Assembly (NCBI RefSeq): GCF_013409625.1
Contig: NZ_JACCBF010000001.1
Span: forward strand, 5,211,001 to 5,275,000
Direction: 5' to 3'
DNA length: 64,000 bases
Source of the DNA: Nocardioides kongjuensis
Lineage (GTDB): Bacteria > Actinomycetota > Actinomycetes > Propionibacteriales > Nocardioidaceae
In this document: piece by piece, positions 1 through 7,843 of the stretch
Position numbering within the stretch: the stretch's first letter is position 1
How the letters are laid out: every line of letters begins with the position of its first letter
Position numbers and translations under genes: made by a program
Notes under the pieces: generated by a model
The model's input: the letters and a program-made list of their open reading frames with translations, nothing else
Databases searched by the model: none
What the model was told of the DNA's origin: nothing

Positions 1-1
1 C

Positions 2-397
2 GTCGTCACCACCTTCTTGATGGCGACCGTCGCGCTGCTGCTCCTGCCGCTCGGGCTGCCGCTCGGCGTCCTCGTCCTCGCCGTCGCGGTCGCCGGCATC
101 GGCACGATCGGCACGCAGGTCCTCGTCTACGGCCTGGTCTCCAACTACTACCCGACCTCGGCCCGGGGTGCGGGTGTCGCCTGGTGCGCCGGCTTCGGTC
201 GCCTGGGCGGCATCCTCGGCCCGGTCATCGGAGGTGCCCTCGTCGGTGCGGGCCTGGGCGGCGGTACGGCGTTCCGCATCTTCGCCGCGGTCGCCGTCGC
301 CGGTGCCGTCGTGACGCTGCTCGTGCCGCGCTCGCGTGCCGAGGAGGAGGCTGCCCCGGTCGCCGGACAGGACGGCCTGGCCGTGGCGGCCACGTGA
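2..397 (+). CDS. MFS transporter, aromatic acid:H+ symporter (AAHS) family, C-terminal part
   Basis: The 5' end lies outside the window; the visible part is about 131 residues. It holds the last membrane segments of a major facilitator protein. A stretch reading NYYPTSARGAGVAW followed by GRLGGILGPVIGG matches the conserved region in the last third of AAHS transporters such as those for benzoate, 4-hydroxybenzoate and protocatechuate. The C-terminal tail is short and hydrophilic. The stop codon overlaps the GTG start of the BenE-type gene, so the two are probably co-transcribed and supply the aromatic pathway whose last steps lie at 4.2-6.8 kb. The exact substrate cannot be told from this fragment. 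Confidence 0.8.
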   Translation, partial: VVTTFLMATVALLLLPLGLPLGVLVLAVAVAGIGTIGTQVLVYGLVSNYYPTSARGAGVAWCAGFGRLGGILGPVIGGALVGAGLGGGTAFRIFAAVAVAGAVVTLLVPRSRAEEEAAPVAGQDGLAVAAT

Positions 398-1644
398 CCC
401 GACCCCGCCCGCGAGACGTCGTCCGCGACCTCGGCCCGACCGAGGTCGCGAACGGCGTCGTCGGCGCGATCTTCGCGATGACCGGCCCGGTGGCGGTGAT
501 CCTGACGGCGGCCGCGAGCGCGGGCCTCCCGCCGGACCTGGTCAGCTCGTGGATCTTCGGGGTCTTCGTGCTCAACGGCGTGCTCACCGTGCTCGCGTGC
601 TGGGCGTACCGCCAGCCGCTGGCCTTCTTCTGGACCATCCCCGGAACCGCACTCGTCGGGCAGGCCGCCGACCACCTGCCGTGGTCCGACGTGCTCGGCG
701 CCTACCTGCTGACCGCGCTGCTGCTCGTCGCGCTGGGCGCGGTCGGTCGCGTCGACCGACTGATGGCTGCCCTGCCGATCCCGGTGGTGATGGCGATGGT
801 GGCGGGTGTCTTCCTCGGCTTCGGGACCGGGCTCGTCTCCGCGCTCGGCACGACGGCCCGGGTCGCCGCACCGATGGTGCTGGCCTTCGTCGCGGTCGCC
901 CTCGTCCCGCGGGCCCGCGCGGTGCTGCCTCCGGTCGTCGCCGCCGTCCTCGTCGGCGCCGGGGCCGTCGTGGTCACCGGCACCGGCGACCCGGTCGCGT
1001 GGCCCGAGAGCGTGTTCGCCGCCCCCGTCCTGCAGGCGCCGACCTTCTCCTGGGCGGCGGCTGCCGAGCTCGTGCTGCCCCTCGCGGTCACCGTGGTGTT
1101 CGTCCAGAACGCCCAGGGGATGGCGGTCCTGGCGGCGGCCGGACACCGCGCGCCGATGCGCTTCGTGACGATCGCATGCGGCTTGGTGTCCGTCCCGGCC
1201 GCCGCGGTGGGCGCGGTCAGCAGCTGCCTGACCGGGCCGACCAACGCGCTGCTGACGGCGTCCGGCCGGCGCGAGCGCCACTACGCCGCCGGCATCGTGT
1301 GCGGCATCGTCGCGGTCGGCTTCGGCGTGCTCGCGCCCCTGGCCGTTGCGCTGCTCGGCGCCGCGCCGGCGGCGTTCGTCGCGGCCCTGGCCGGACTGGC
1401 CCTGCTCCGTGCGCTGCAGAGCGCGTTCGCCACGGCCTTCGCCGGACCCGACGTCACCGCGCCGCTGCTGACCTTCCTGGTCACCGCGTCCGGCGTCACC
1501 TTCCTCTCGCTGGGCGCACCCTTCTGGGGCCTGGTGACCGGGGTGGTCGCGACCTGGCTCGCCGACCGGCGCTCACCGGAAGGTCAGCCAGGCTCCGACC
1601 GCGGTCGTGAGGGGAGCCGCCACCAGCCACCAGGTCAGCGCTGA
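394..1644 (+). CDS. benE: benzoate/H+ symporter, BenE family
   Basis: A 416-residue, very hydrophobic protein with about 11-12 membrane segments. It shows the BenE family pattern: an N-terminal GVVGAIFAMTGPVAVIL segment, then FWTIPGTALVG near residue 80, IPVVMAMVAGVFLGFG, and later VFVQNAQGMAVL and SSCLTGPTNALL. It is expected to import benzoate with protons across the plasma membrane. I chose the GTG at 394, which overlaps the stop of the preceding MFS gene (GTGA), rather than the longer open frame, whose extra N-terminus is arginine-rich shadow sequence. The last 72 nt overlap the convergent small membrane-protein gene; the hydrophilic BenE tail there may tolerate this. Confidence 0.85.
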   Translation: MTRPRPRDVVRDLGPTEVANGVVGAIFAMTGPVAVILTAAASAGLPPDLVSSWIFGVFVLNGVLTVLACWAYRQPLAFFWTIPGTALVGQAADHLPWSDVLGAYLLTALLLVALGAVGRVDRLMAALPIPVVMAMVAGVFLGFGTGLVSALGTTARVAAPMVLAFVAVALVPRARAVLPPVVAAVLVGAGAVVVTGTGDPVAWPESVFAAPVLQAPTFSWAAAAELVLPLAVTVVFVQNAQGMAVLAAAGHRAPMRFVTIACGLVSVPAAAVGAVSSCLTGPTNALLTASGRRERHYAAGIVCGIVAVGFGVLAPLAVALLGAAPAAFVAALAGLALLRALQSAFATAFAGPDVTAPLLTFLVTASGVTFLSLGAPFWGLVTGVVATWLADRRSPEGQPGSDRGREGSRHQPPGQR

Positions 1645-1926
1645 GCGGTGGTGGATCGCCCGACCCGCGACGACCGCGATGGCCATGAACGCGCCGGCGA
1701 TCACGTTGAGTCCGGCGCGGGCCGCGGTCGCCGCGGGGTCGATCTCGAGCGCGGCGACGACCATCCCGGCGGCGAGGTGCGCGGTGGTGAAGACCATGAG
1801 GGTCGACATCACCCATCGCTGCACGTTCGTCAGGGCCCGGTCGTTGACCGGGCGGACCGGGTGTGCCGGGTCCATCAGGTGCCGGCGGCGACGAGGTGCG
1901 GCGTCCATCCGCATGTCGGTCGTCAT
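1573..1926 (-). CDS. small membrane protein of unknown function
   Basis: A 117-residue protein with a basic N-terminus (PRRRRH near residue 12) and three likely membrane segments (about 40-60, 70-90 and 98-115). I do not recognise a named family. It begins two bases after the sulfurtransferase stop (TGA at 1931-1929, ATG at 1926-1924) and is surely its operon partner. A membrane partner beside a rhodanese suggests a role in handling or exporting sulfur species, but that is inference only. Its 3' end overlaps the convergent benE gene by 72 nt. Confidence 0.75.
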   Translation of the reverse strand: MTTDMRMDAAPRRRRHLMDPAHPVRPVNDRALTNVQRWVMSTLMVFTTAHLAAGMVVAALEIDPAATAARAGLNVIAGAFMAIAVVAGRAIHHRSALTWWLVAAPLTTAVGAWLTFR

Positions 1927-1928
1927 CG

Positions 1929-2759
1929 TCAGACCTCCACCGGGGCGCCGATCAGCGATCCGTACTCCACCCACGAGCCGTCGTAGTTGCGGACGTCGGG
2001 CAGGTCGAGCAGCTCGTGCAGGACGAACCAGGTGTGCGCGCTGCGCTCGCCGACGCGGCAGTAGACCGTGACCGGGCTGCCGTCGAGGGCCAGCCCGGCG
2101 CCGCCGTACAGGGCCCGGAGCTCGTCGTCGCTGCGGAAGCTGCCGTCCTCGGCGGCCGCCTGCGACCACGGCACGTTGACCGCGGTCGGCACGTGGCCGG
2201 GCACCTGCGGCTGCTCCTGCGGGAAGTGCGCCGGCGCGAGGATCTCGCCGCTGAACTCGGCGGGGGAGCGGACGTCGACGATCTCGCGGACCCCGATCGC
2301 CGCGATCACGTCGTCGCGGAAGGCGCGCAGAGCCGGGTCGGCCGGCCCGGCGGTGTACGTCGACTCCGCGCGGTGGGTGACGACGTCGTCGAGCGGGCGG
2401 CCCTCGAGCTCCCACTTCTTGCGGCCGCCGTCGAGGAGGCGGACGTCGGTGTGGCCGTAGAGCTTGAGGACCCAGTACGCGTAGGCGGCGAACCAGTTGT
2501 TGTCGCCGCCGTAGAGGACGACGGTGTCGTCGTTGCCCACCCCGTGCCGGCTCATCAGCGCCGCGAAGGCGGACTGGTCGACCACGTCGCGCCGGGGCAC
2601 CTGGCGCAGGTCGGTGGACCAGTCGAGGCTGGTCGAGCCCGGGACGTGGCTGGTGCCGTGGAGGGCCGGGTTCTCGTCGACCTCGATCACGACGAGGTCC
2701 GGGGCGCCGAGGCGCTCCTCGAGCCAGTCGCCGTCGACGAGGACATCGCTGCGGGCCAT
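1929..2759 (-). CDS. sulfurtransferase, CysA/SseA type (tandem rhodanese domains)
   Basis: A 276-residue protein with two rhodanese domains, an inactive N-terminal one (about 1-140) and a catalytic one (about 155-270). The active-site loop reads CRVGERS with the cysteine at residue 234. This is close to the CRIGERS loop of actinobacterial CysA thiosulfate sulfurtransferases and unlike the CGSGV(T/S)A loop of mercaptopyruvate enzymes. It should move sulfane sulfur from thiosulfate or a persulfide to a thiol or cyanide acceptor in the cytoplasm. The ATG follows an AGGAGA ribosome site. It is divergent from an OhrR-like regulator across a 67-nt spacer holding a 26-nt palindrome, so control by that regulator is likely. 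Confidence 0.88.
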   Translation of the reverse strand: MARSDVLVDGDWLEERLGAPDLVVIEVDENPALHGTSHVPGSTSLDWSTDLRQVPRRDVVDQSAFAALMSRHGVGNDDTVVLYGGDNNWFAAYAYWVLKLYGHTDVRLLDGGRKKWELEGRPLDDVVTHRAESTYTAGPADPALRAFRDDVIAAIGVREIVDVRSPAEFSGEILAPAHFPQEQPQVPGHVPTAVNVPWSQAAAEDGSFRSDDELRALYGGAGLALDGSPVTVYCRVGERSAHTWFVLHELLDLPDVRNYDGSWVEYGSLIGAPVEV

Positions 2760-2788
2760 GGGGTCTCCTCAGGTGTTTGGTTTGTGTG

Positions 2789-2814
2789 GCAATGGTTTGT
2801 ACACCAACTATTGC
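2789..2814. promoter_or_regulatory. 26-nt imperfect palindrome, probable MarR/OhrR operator
   Basis: Starting GCAATGG and ending CTATTGC, 20 of 26 positions are symmetric. It lies between the divergent sulfurtransferase and regulator starts and ends directly before the TACGCT -10 box of the regulator, so a bound dimer would block both promoters. It is AT-rich against the surrounding DNA, as expected for a MarR-family site. Confidence 0.65.
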
Positions 2815-2820
2815 TACGCT
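2815..2820 (+). promoter_or_regulatory. -10 box TACGCT of a probably leaderless MarR transcript
   Basis: TACGCT stands 6 nt before the ATG at 2827, which places transcription start at or next to the start codon. No purine-rich ribosome site lies between. The same arrangement occurs at six other genes in this window. Confidence 0.55.
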
Positions 2821-2826
2821 AACAAC

Positions 2827-3282
2827 ATGCCGGCCGTCCCTGATTCCCGTCCGCAGGTCGAGAACCCGCTCGCGCTCGACCAGCAGGTCTGCTTCGCCCT
2901 GGCGATCGCCTCGCGCAACGTCATCGCGCTCTACCGGCCGCTGCTCGAGCCGCTCGGCCTGACCCACCCGCGGTACCTCGTGATGCTCGCGCTGTGGGAG
3001 GGCGAGCCGCTGCGCGTCACCGAGCTCTCGAAGCTGCTCGACCTCGACCCCGGCACCCTCTCGCCGCTGCTCAAGCGGCTGGAGGCGGCCGGCTACCTGC
3101 GCCGTGAGCGCGATCCCCGCGACGAGCGCGCGCTCGCCGTCGTGCTGACCGAGCGCGGCCGCGCCCTGCGCACCGACGCCGAGGCGATCCCGCCCGCGAT
3201 CGTCGAGCGGCTCGGGATGCCGCTCGAGGAGCTCCTCGACCTGCACGCCCGGCTCACGGCCGTGATCGCCGCTACCCGCTGA
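2827..3282 (+). CDS. MarR-family regulator, OhrR-like (thiol-based sensor)
   Basis: A 151-residue winged-helix repressor. The N-terminal LDQQVCFALAIASRN segment matches OhrR proteins, which carry a redox-sensing cysteine at this place (here Cys22), followed by YRPLLEPLGLTHPRYLVMLAL. The DNA-binding helix region (LSKLLDLDPGTLSPLLKRLE) and wing (RRERDPRDERALAVVLT) are typical. OhrR proteins sense organic hydroperoxides, and some relatives sense reactive sulfur species. No ohr peroxidase is next to it; its divergent neighbour is a sulfurtransferase. I started at ATG 2827, which fits the family N-terminus and the leaderless promoter. The 3' end overlaps the convergent LysR gene by 11 nt. Confidence 0.85.
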   Translation: MPAVPDSRPQVENPLALDQQVCFALAIASRNVIALYRPLLEPLGLTHPRYLVMLALWEGEPLRVTELSKLLDLDPGTLSPLLKRLEAAGYLRRERDPRDERALAVVLTERGRALRTDAEAIPPAIVERLGMPLEELLDLHARLTAVIAATR

Positions 3283-4162
3283 CCAGCTCGCGCACCAGGC
3301 CGAGCGTGCGCAGCAGGTGGGCCTCGGTCCGGTCGCTGCGGTGCGCGACCGCCAGCTCGACGGTCGGGACGGGCCGGGCGAGCGGGACGTAGACGACGCC
3401 GCTGAGGGCCAGCGCCTGCACCGGCTCGGGGACGACGGCCACGCCCAGTCCACCCGCGACGAGGGTGGCCAGGGTGGAGGTCTCGCCGACCTCGTGCCGG
3501 ATGTGCGGGTCCACGCCGGCCTGGGCGAAGAGCGCGCGAACCACGCCGTACATCGCGGAGCGCCGGCCGGCCGAGTGCACGATCAGGTCGGTCCCGGCGA
3601 GGTCGGCGACCCGCAGCCAGCGTCGGGTGGCCAGACGGTGCCGGACGGGTACGGCGACCACGAGTCGCTCCTCGCGCAGCGTCGTGAGCGTCAGCGAGGC
3701 GTCGTCGACGGGAGGTCGCAGCAGGGCCAGGTCGATCGCGCCGGTGCGCAGCGCCTCCACCTGGTCGGCGACGAGCATCTCGCCGCGGAACGCGAAGTCC
3801 ACGCCGGGCAGCTCCTCGGCCAGCCGTCGGGACAGGTCCGGCAGCAGGCTGTAGGTCGCCGACCCGACGCAGCCGATCGCGAGCCTGCCGACCGCGCCGG
3901 CGGCGACCCGGCGGGCCTCGTCGGCGGCATCGTCGACGGCGGCCAGGATCGCCCGGGCCCGCTCCAGGTAGGCGGATCCGGCCGCGGTCAGGTCGACGCG
4001 ACGGGTGGTGCGGACGAACAGCTCGGCGCCGACCTCCGCCTCCAGGCGGCGGATCTGCTGGGAGAGCGGGGGCTGGGCCATGTGCAGCCGCTCGGCGGCG
4101 CGGCCGAAGTGACGTTCCTCGGCGACGGTGACGAAGTACCGCAGGTGGCGCAGCAGATCCAT
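3272..4162 (-). CDS. LysR-family transcriptional regulator, probable pca regulator
   Basis: A 296-residue protein with an N-terminal winged helix (residues 1-60; FGRAAERLHMAQPPLSQQIRRLE) and a C-terminal periplasmic-binding-protein-like effector domain (about 90-290). The helix-turn-helix resembles those of CatM/CatR and BenM aromatic regulators. It is divergent from pcaF with 72 nt between, the usual layout for a LysR protein controlling the adjacent operon. An aromatic intermediate such as 3-oxoadipate or cis,cis-muconate is the likely inducer; that is inferred from context. I could not settle on a clear T-N11-A site in the spacer. Confidence 0.85.
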   Translation of the reverse strand: MDLLRHLRYFVTVAEERHFGRAAERLHMAQPPLSQQIRRLEAEVGAELFVRTTRRVDLTAAGSAYLERARAILAAVDDAADEARRVAAGAVGRLAIGCVGSATYSLLPDLSRRLAEELPGVDFAFRGEMLVADQVEALRTGAIDLALLRPPVDDASLTLTTLREERLVVAVPVRHRLATRRWLRVADLAGTDLIVHSAGRRSAMYGVVRALFAQAGVDPHIRHEVGETSTLATLVAGGLGVAVVPEPVQALALSGVVYVPLARPVPTVELAVAHRSDRTEAHLLRTLGLVRELVSG

Positions 4163-4221
4163 ATCTCAGATCGTCTCAATCGTGTCGAATACTGATCCTT
4201 CACAATATCAACTCGGCCGCC

Positions 4222-4227
4222 TAGCGT
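4222..4227 (+). promoter_or_regulatory. -10 box TAGCGT of pcaF
   Basis: TAGCGT lies 7 nt before the GTG of the thiolase gene, giving a probable leaderless or nearly leaderless transcript. A GGAG-like string (CGGAG) lies between but is too close to the start to be a normal ribosome site. Confidence 0.5.
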
Positions 4228-4234
4228 CGGAGAC

Positions 4235-5419
4235 GTGAGCTCCTTCGTCTACGCAGCGGTCCGCACCCCGTTCGGCCGGTTCAACGGCTCCCTCGCCGGT
4301 GTCCGCACCGACGACCTCGGTGCCGCCGTCGTCTCCTCGGTCCTGGCCCGCACGCCCGGCCTCGACCCCGCCGCGATCGGCGACGTGGTCTGGGGCAACG
4401 CCAATGGTGCGGGGGAGGACAACCGCAACGTCGGCCGGATGGCGACCCTGCTGGCCGGCGTGCCCGTCAGCGTGCCGGCCACCACCGTCAACCGCCTGTG
4501 CGGCTCCAGCCTCGACGCCGTGATGATCGGCTCGCGCACGATCGAGACCGGTGACGCCGACATCGTCCTCACCGGCGGCGTCGAGTCGATGACCCGGGCT
4601 CCGTGGGTGCTGCCCAAGCCCGACCGGGCGTTCCCGGCCGCCGACGTCACCGCGGTCTCGACGACCCTCGGCTGGCGGCTGGTGAACCCGCGGATGCCGA
4701 AGGAGTGGACGGTCAGCCTCGGCGAGGCCAACGAGCAGCTGCAGGAGAGGTTCGGGATCTCCCGCGAACGCCAGGACGAGTTCGCCGCGCGCTCGCACCG
4801 GCTCGCCCACCAGGCCTGGGAGGACGGTTTCTACGACGACCTCGTCGTCCACGTCGACGGCAGCGACCTCGTCCGTGACGAGGGCATCCGTCCCGGCAGC
4901 ACGCCCGAGTCGCTCGGCGGCCTCAAGCCGGTCTTCCGCAAGGACGGCACGATCACCGCCGGCAACGCCTCCCCGCTCAGCGACGGCGCCTCCGCCGTCC
5001 TGCTCGGCTCGGAGGCCGCCGCCGACCGGATCGGTACGACGCCACTGGCGCGCGTGGCCGGCCGGGCGGCGTACGCCCTCGAGCCGCAGGCCTTCGGCTA
5101 CGCACCCGTCGAGGCCGCCAACGCCGCCCTCGCCCGCGCCGGCATCGCGTGGTCCGACGTCGGAGCGGTGGAGCTCAACGAGGCCTTCGCCGTCCAGTCC
5201 CTCGCCTGCGTCGACGCCTGGCCGATCGACCCCGAGATCGTCAACCAGCGCGGCGGCGCGATCGCCCTGGGCCACCCGCTCGGCGCGTCCGGCGGCCGGC
5301 TGGTCGGCACGCTGGCCAAGGTGCTGCGCGAGACCGGCCAGCGCTGGGGCGTCGCCGGCATCTGCATCGGCGTGGGCCAGGGCCTGGCCGTCGTCCTCGA
5401 GAACCCGGAGGCCTCCTGA
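4235..5419 (+). CDS. pcaF: 3-oxoadipyl-CoA thiolase (acetyl-CoA acetyltransferase family)
   Basis: A 394-residue thiolase that cleaves 3-oxoadipyl-CoA to succinyl-CoA and acetyl-CoA, the last step of the beta-ketoadipate pathway. The three catalytic residues are visible: Cys89 in VNRLCGSSLDAV, His347 in GHPLGASGG and Cys377 in GICIGVGQG. The N-terminal AVRTPFGRFNGSLAG is close to PcaF/PaaJ. Specific assignment to 3-oxoadipyl-CoA rather than general acetoacetyl-CoA rests mainly on the neighbouring pcaI and pcaJ, which follow at once and give the second-last step. The GTG start is fixed by the divergent promoter. It is the first gene of the pcaFIJ operon, divergent from the LysR gene. Confidence 0.88.
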   Translation: MSSFVYAAVRTPFGRFNGSLAGVRTDDLGAAVVSSVLARTPGLDPAAIGDVVWGNANGAGEDNRNVGRMATLLAGVPVSVPATTVNRLCGSSLDAVMIGSRTIETGDADIVLTGGVESMTRAPWVLPKPDRAFPAADVTAVSTTLGWRLVNPRMPKEWTVSLGEANEQLQERFGISRERQDEFAARSHRLAHQAWEDGFYDDLVVHVDGSDLVRDEGIRPGSTPESLGGLKPVFRKDGTITAGNASPLSDGASAVLLGSEAAADRIGTTPLARVAGRAAYALEPQAFGYAPVEAANAALARAGIAWSDVGAVELNEAFAVQSLACVDAWPIDPEIVNQRGGAIALGHPLGASGGRLVGTLAKVLRETGQRWGVAGICIGVGQGLAVVLENPEAS

Positions 5420-5420
5420 C

Positions 5421-6116
5421 ATGGCTCGCACCCAGCTGATGGAGACCACCGACGAGGCGGTCGCGGGCATCGAGGACGGATCCACCGTGCTGGTGGGCGG
5501 GTTCGGCCTCGCCGGCATGCCGTTCGACCTCATCGACGCGCTGATCCGGCAGGGCGCCAAGGACCTCACGATCGTGTCCAACAATGCCGGCAACGGCGAG
5601 GTCGGCCTGGCCGCGCTGCTCAAGGCCGGCCGCGTGCGCAAGGTCGTCTGCTCCTTCCCTCGCCAGGCCGACTCCTACGTCTTCGACGAGCTCTACCTGT
5701 CCGGCGAGCTGGAGCTCGAGGTCGTCCCGCAGGGCAACCTCGCCGAGCGGATGCGGGCCGCTGGTGCCGGGATCGGCGCGTTCTACAGCCCCACCGCCGT
5801 CGGAACGCCGCTCGCGGAGGGCAAGGAGTCGCGGGTGATCGACGGGCGGGAGTACCTGCTCGAGTACCCGATCAAGGGCGACTACGCGCTCATCTCCGCC
5901 CACACCGCCGACCGGCTCGGCAACTTGGTCTACCGCAAGACCGCCCGCAACTTCGGCCCGGTGATGGCCGCCGCGGCCACCACGACCATCGCCCAGGTGA
6001 GCAGCGTCGTCCCGACCGGCGCACTGGACCCCGAGGCCGTCGTCACCCCGTCCATCTACGTCGACCGCGTGGTCGCCGTCGAGGCCCGCCACTACACCGT
6101 GCAGGGAGCCCGCTGA
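5421..6116 (+). CDS. pcaI: 3-oxoadipate CoA-transferase subunit A
   Basis: A 231-residue family I CoA-transferase alpha subunit, with the typical GGFGLAGMP nucleotide/CoA-binding loop near residue 27 and the IVSNNAG segment near residue 49. With subunit B it moves CoA from succinyl-CoA to 3-oxoadipate. It starts one base after the pcaF stop and shares one base with pcaJ, so translation is coupled. The sequence alone does not exclude acetoacetate:succinyl-CoA transferase; the thiolase and LysR context supports pca. Confidence 0.87.
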   Translation: MARTQLMETTDEAVAGIEDGSTVLVGGFGLAGMPFDLIDALIRQGAKDLTIVSNNAGNGEVGLAALLKAGRVRKVVCSFPRQADSYVFDELYLSGELELEVVPQGNLAERMRAAGAGIGAFYSPTAVGTPLAEGKESRVIDGREYLLEYPIKGDYALISAHTADRLGNLVYRKTARNFGPVMAAAATTTIAQVSSVVPTGALDPEAVVTPSIYVDRVVAVEARHYTVQGAR

Positions 6117-6778
6117 TGACCGTCGAGCACTTGGACCGCGGCCCGCTCACGATGGACGAGCTCGCCGAGGTGATCGCCCGCGACATCCCCGAGGGCTCCT
6201 TCGTCAACCTCGGCATCGGCCAGCCGACCAAGATCGCCGACCACCTCCCGGAGGAGCTCGGCGTCATCTTGCACACGGAGAACGGCATGCTCGGGATGGG
6301 CCCGGCCGCCCACGGCGACGAGGTCGACGCCGACCTCACCAACGCCGGCAAGGTGCCGGTCACCGAGCTGCCCGGTGCGTCGTACTTCCACCACGCCGAC
6401 TCCTTCGCGATGATGCGCGGCGGCCACCTCGACGTCTGCGTGCTCGGTGCCTACCAGGTCGCCGCCAACGGCGACCTCGCCAACTGGCACACCGGTCGCC
6501 CGGACGCCATCCCCGCCGTCGGTGGCGCGATGGACCTCGCCATCGGCGCGAAGGACGTCTTCGTGATGATGGGCCTGTTCGGCAAGGACGGCTCGCCCAA
6601 GCTGGTCCCCGACTGCACCTACCCGCTGACCGGCGTCGGCTGTGTCAGCCGGGTCTACACCGACCACGGGATCTTCGAGGTCGGCGGCCCGGCTGTCGTC
6701 GTACGCGAGACGTGGGGGATCTCCGTCGAGGAACTCGGTCGCCGGCTCGGCGTGGCGTTGGCTACAAAGGAGGGGTGA
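6116..6778 (+). CDS. pcaJ: 3-oxoadipate CoA-transferase subunit B
   Basis: A 220-residue beta subunit holding the catalytic glutamate, Glu55 in HTENGMLG, which forms the enzyme-CoA thioester. The NLGIGQPTKIADHL stretch just before it is characteristic. Its start overlaps the pcaI stop by one base, and its stop lies in the GTGA start overlap of the next gene. It ends the visible pcaFIJ block; ring-cleavage genes are not in the window. Confidence 0.88.
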   Translation: MTVEHLDRGPLTMDELAEVIARDIPEGSFVNLGIGQPTKIADHLPEELGVILHTENGMLGMGPAAHGDEVDADLTNAGKVPVTELPGASYFHHADSFAMMRGGHLDVCVLGAYQVAANGDLANWHTGRPDAIPAVGGAMDLAIGAKDVFVMMGLFGKDGSPKLVPDCTYPLTGVGCVSRVYTDHGIFEVGGPAVVVRETWGISVEELGRRLGVALATKEG

Positions 6779-7422
6779 CCCCCGACGCCGACTCCTTCCG
6801 CGCGCTGGCGCGCAGCTCGCCGTGGCGCTGGCGCACGGTGCACCTGCGCGCGCGGTCGTCGGGCTGGGCCGACGTGGAGGCCTACGTACGACGCCCGGAC
6901 GGCCTCGCGACCCGGGTCGGCGACCAGGTCCGGGTCGAGACCTTCCCGTACGACGCCGAGCTTCGGCGACAGCGCCCGGTGCTGCGCCCCGACGGCCTGG
7001 TTGCGGAGCGGCCGCTGCGGTGGTGGCTGGTCGACGACCCGATCTGGCGTGACTACTACTGGGTCGCGATGCTCGACCCGGAGGAGCTGAGCCACGACGT
7101 CGCCATCGACCGTTTGCGCGAGGAGGAGCTCGACGGCCGGCCCGTGTGGCGCGCGGACCTGACGCCGCAGCCGGGCTACGAGGCCCGGTGCGGAGGCGGC
7201 TGCTGCGAGCTGTTGTTCAGCGAGGTCTCGTGGCGCAGCGAGGGCAACAGTCGTCCGTTGCCGCAGGGAACCGTCTTCGCGAGCCACTACGACGTCGCCC
7301 TCGACGTCGAGAGCGGGATCGTCGTGCGCAGCCTGCCGGTCGGCGCCGAGACGCCCTGGCTGGAGGTCGACGTGCTCGAGGTCGACGGCCCGCCCCCGGG
7401 CTGGGCGCAGTTCGAGGCATGA
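6775..7422 (+). CDS. hypothetical protein with cysteine cluster
   Basis: A 215-residue soluble protein that I do not recognise. It is rich in tryptophan and acidic residues, with WWLVDDPIWRDYYWVAML in the middle (about 83-100) and a compact CGGGCC cluster near residue 143. It shows no signal peptide or membrane segment. The GTG at 6775 overlaps the pcaJ stop. An AAAGGAGG string (6766-6773) ends only one base before that GTG, which is too close for normal initiation; no better start follows within the conserved-looking part, so the start is uncertain. It overlaps the DUF2087 gene by 4 nt, so the two are co-translated. Confidence 0.7.
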   Translation: MTPDADSFRALARSSPWRWRTVHLRARSSGWADVEAYVRRPDGLATRVGDQVRVETFPYDAELRRQRPVLRPDGLVAERPLRWWLVDDPIWRDYYWVAMLDPEELSHDVAIDRLREEELDGRPVWRADLTPQPGYEARCGGGCCELLFSEVSWRSEGNSRPLPQGTVFASHYDVALDVESGIVVRSLPVGAETPWLEVDVLEVDGPPPGWAQFEA

Positions 7423-7697
7423 CCGACGCCGACGCCCAGCAGGTCCTGCAGCGCTTCCTCTCCGCGGACGGGCGCCTCCTGGACCTGCCCACCCGGCACG
7501 CCAAGCGCCTGGTCGTGCTCGACCACGTCGCCCAGCGCTTCGAGCCGGGCCGGCGCTACGACTGGCGCGAGGTCGATGCCCTCCTCGTGCAGGTGCACGA
7601 CGACCACGCGGCCCTGCGCCGCGCACTCGTCGACGAGGGCTTCTTGACCAGGCAGAGCGACGTCTACTGGCGCAGCGGCGGCACCGTCGACGTCTGA
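7419..7697 (+). CDS. DUF2087 domain protein
   Basis: A 92-residue protein that consists almost wholly of a DUF2087 domain: FLSADGRLLDLPTRHAKR, then RFEPGRRYDWREVD, HDDHAALRRALVDEGFL and a final YWR. In other bacteria this domain sits at the C-terminus of small HTH proteins and is thought to bind nucleic acid or another protein; its function is not established. Here it stands alone. ATGA overlap with the gene before it shows coupling. Confidence 0.85.
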   Translation: MTDADAQQVLQRFLSADGRLLDLPTRHAKRLVVLDHVAQRFEPGRRYDWREVDALLVQVHDDHAALRRALVDEGFLTRQSDVYWRSGGTVDV

Positions 7698-7843
7698 TCC
7701 TGTCCCAGGCGTGGCCACCGGAGCCGTCCGCCGTCCCCAACCTGCGTCGCGTCGCCCGCTGTCCACAGCCCTGCGGCTCACCCGCGGCACCGTGTCGCAC
7801 GCTCCGGCCAGCGTCGTGTCCTCCACGACCAACGGAGGTGCCC

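Noticed and set aside
148..1281. Long minus-strand open frame opposite benE
   Set aside because: Arginine/histidine/aspartate-rich product typical of antisense frames in GC-rich coding DNA; BenE on the plus strand has full family motifs.
4163..4221. LysR operator between LysR and pcaF
   Set aside because: The region is AT-rich and suits a LysR site, but I could not find a convincing symmetric T-N11-A box.
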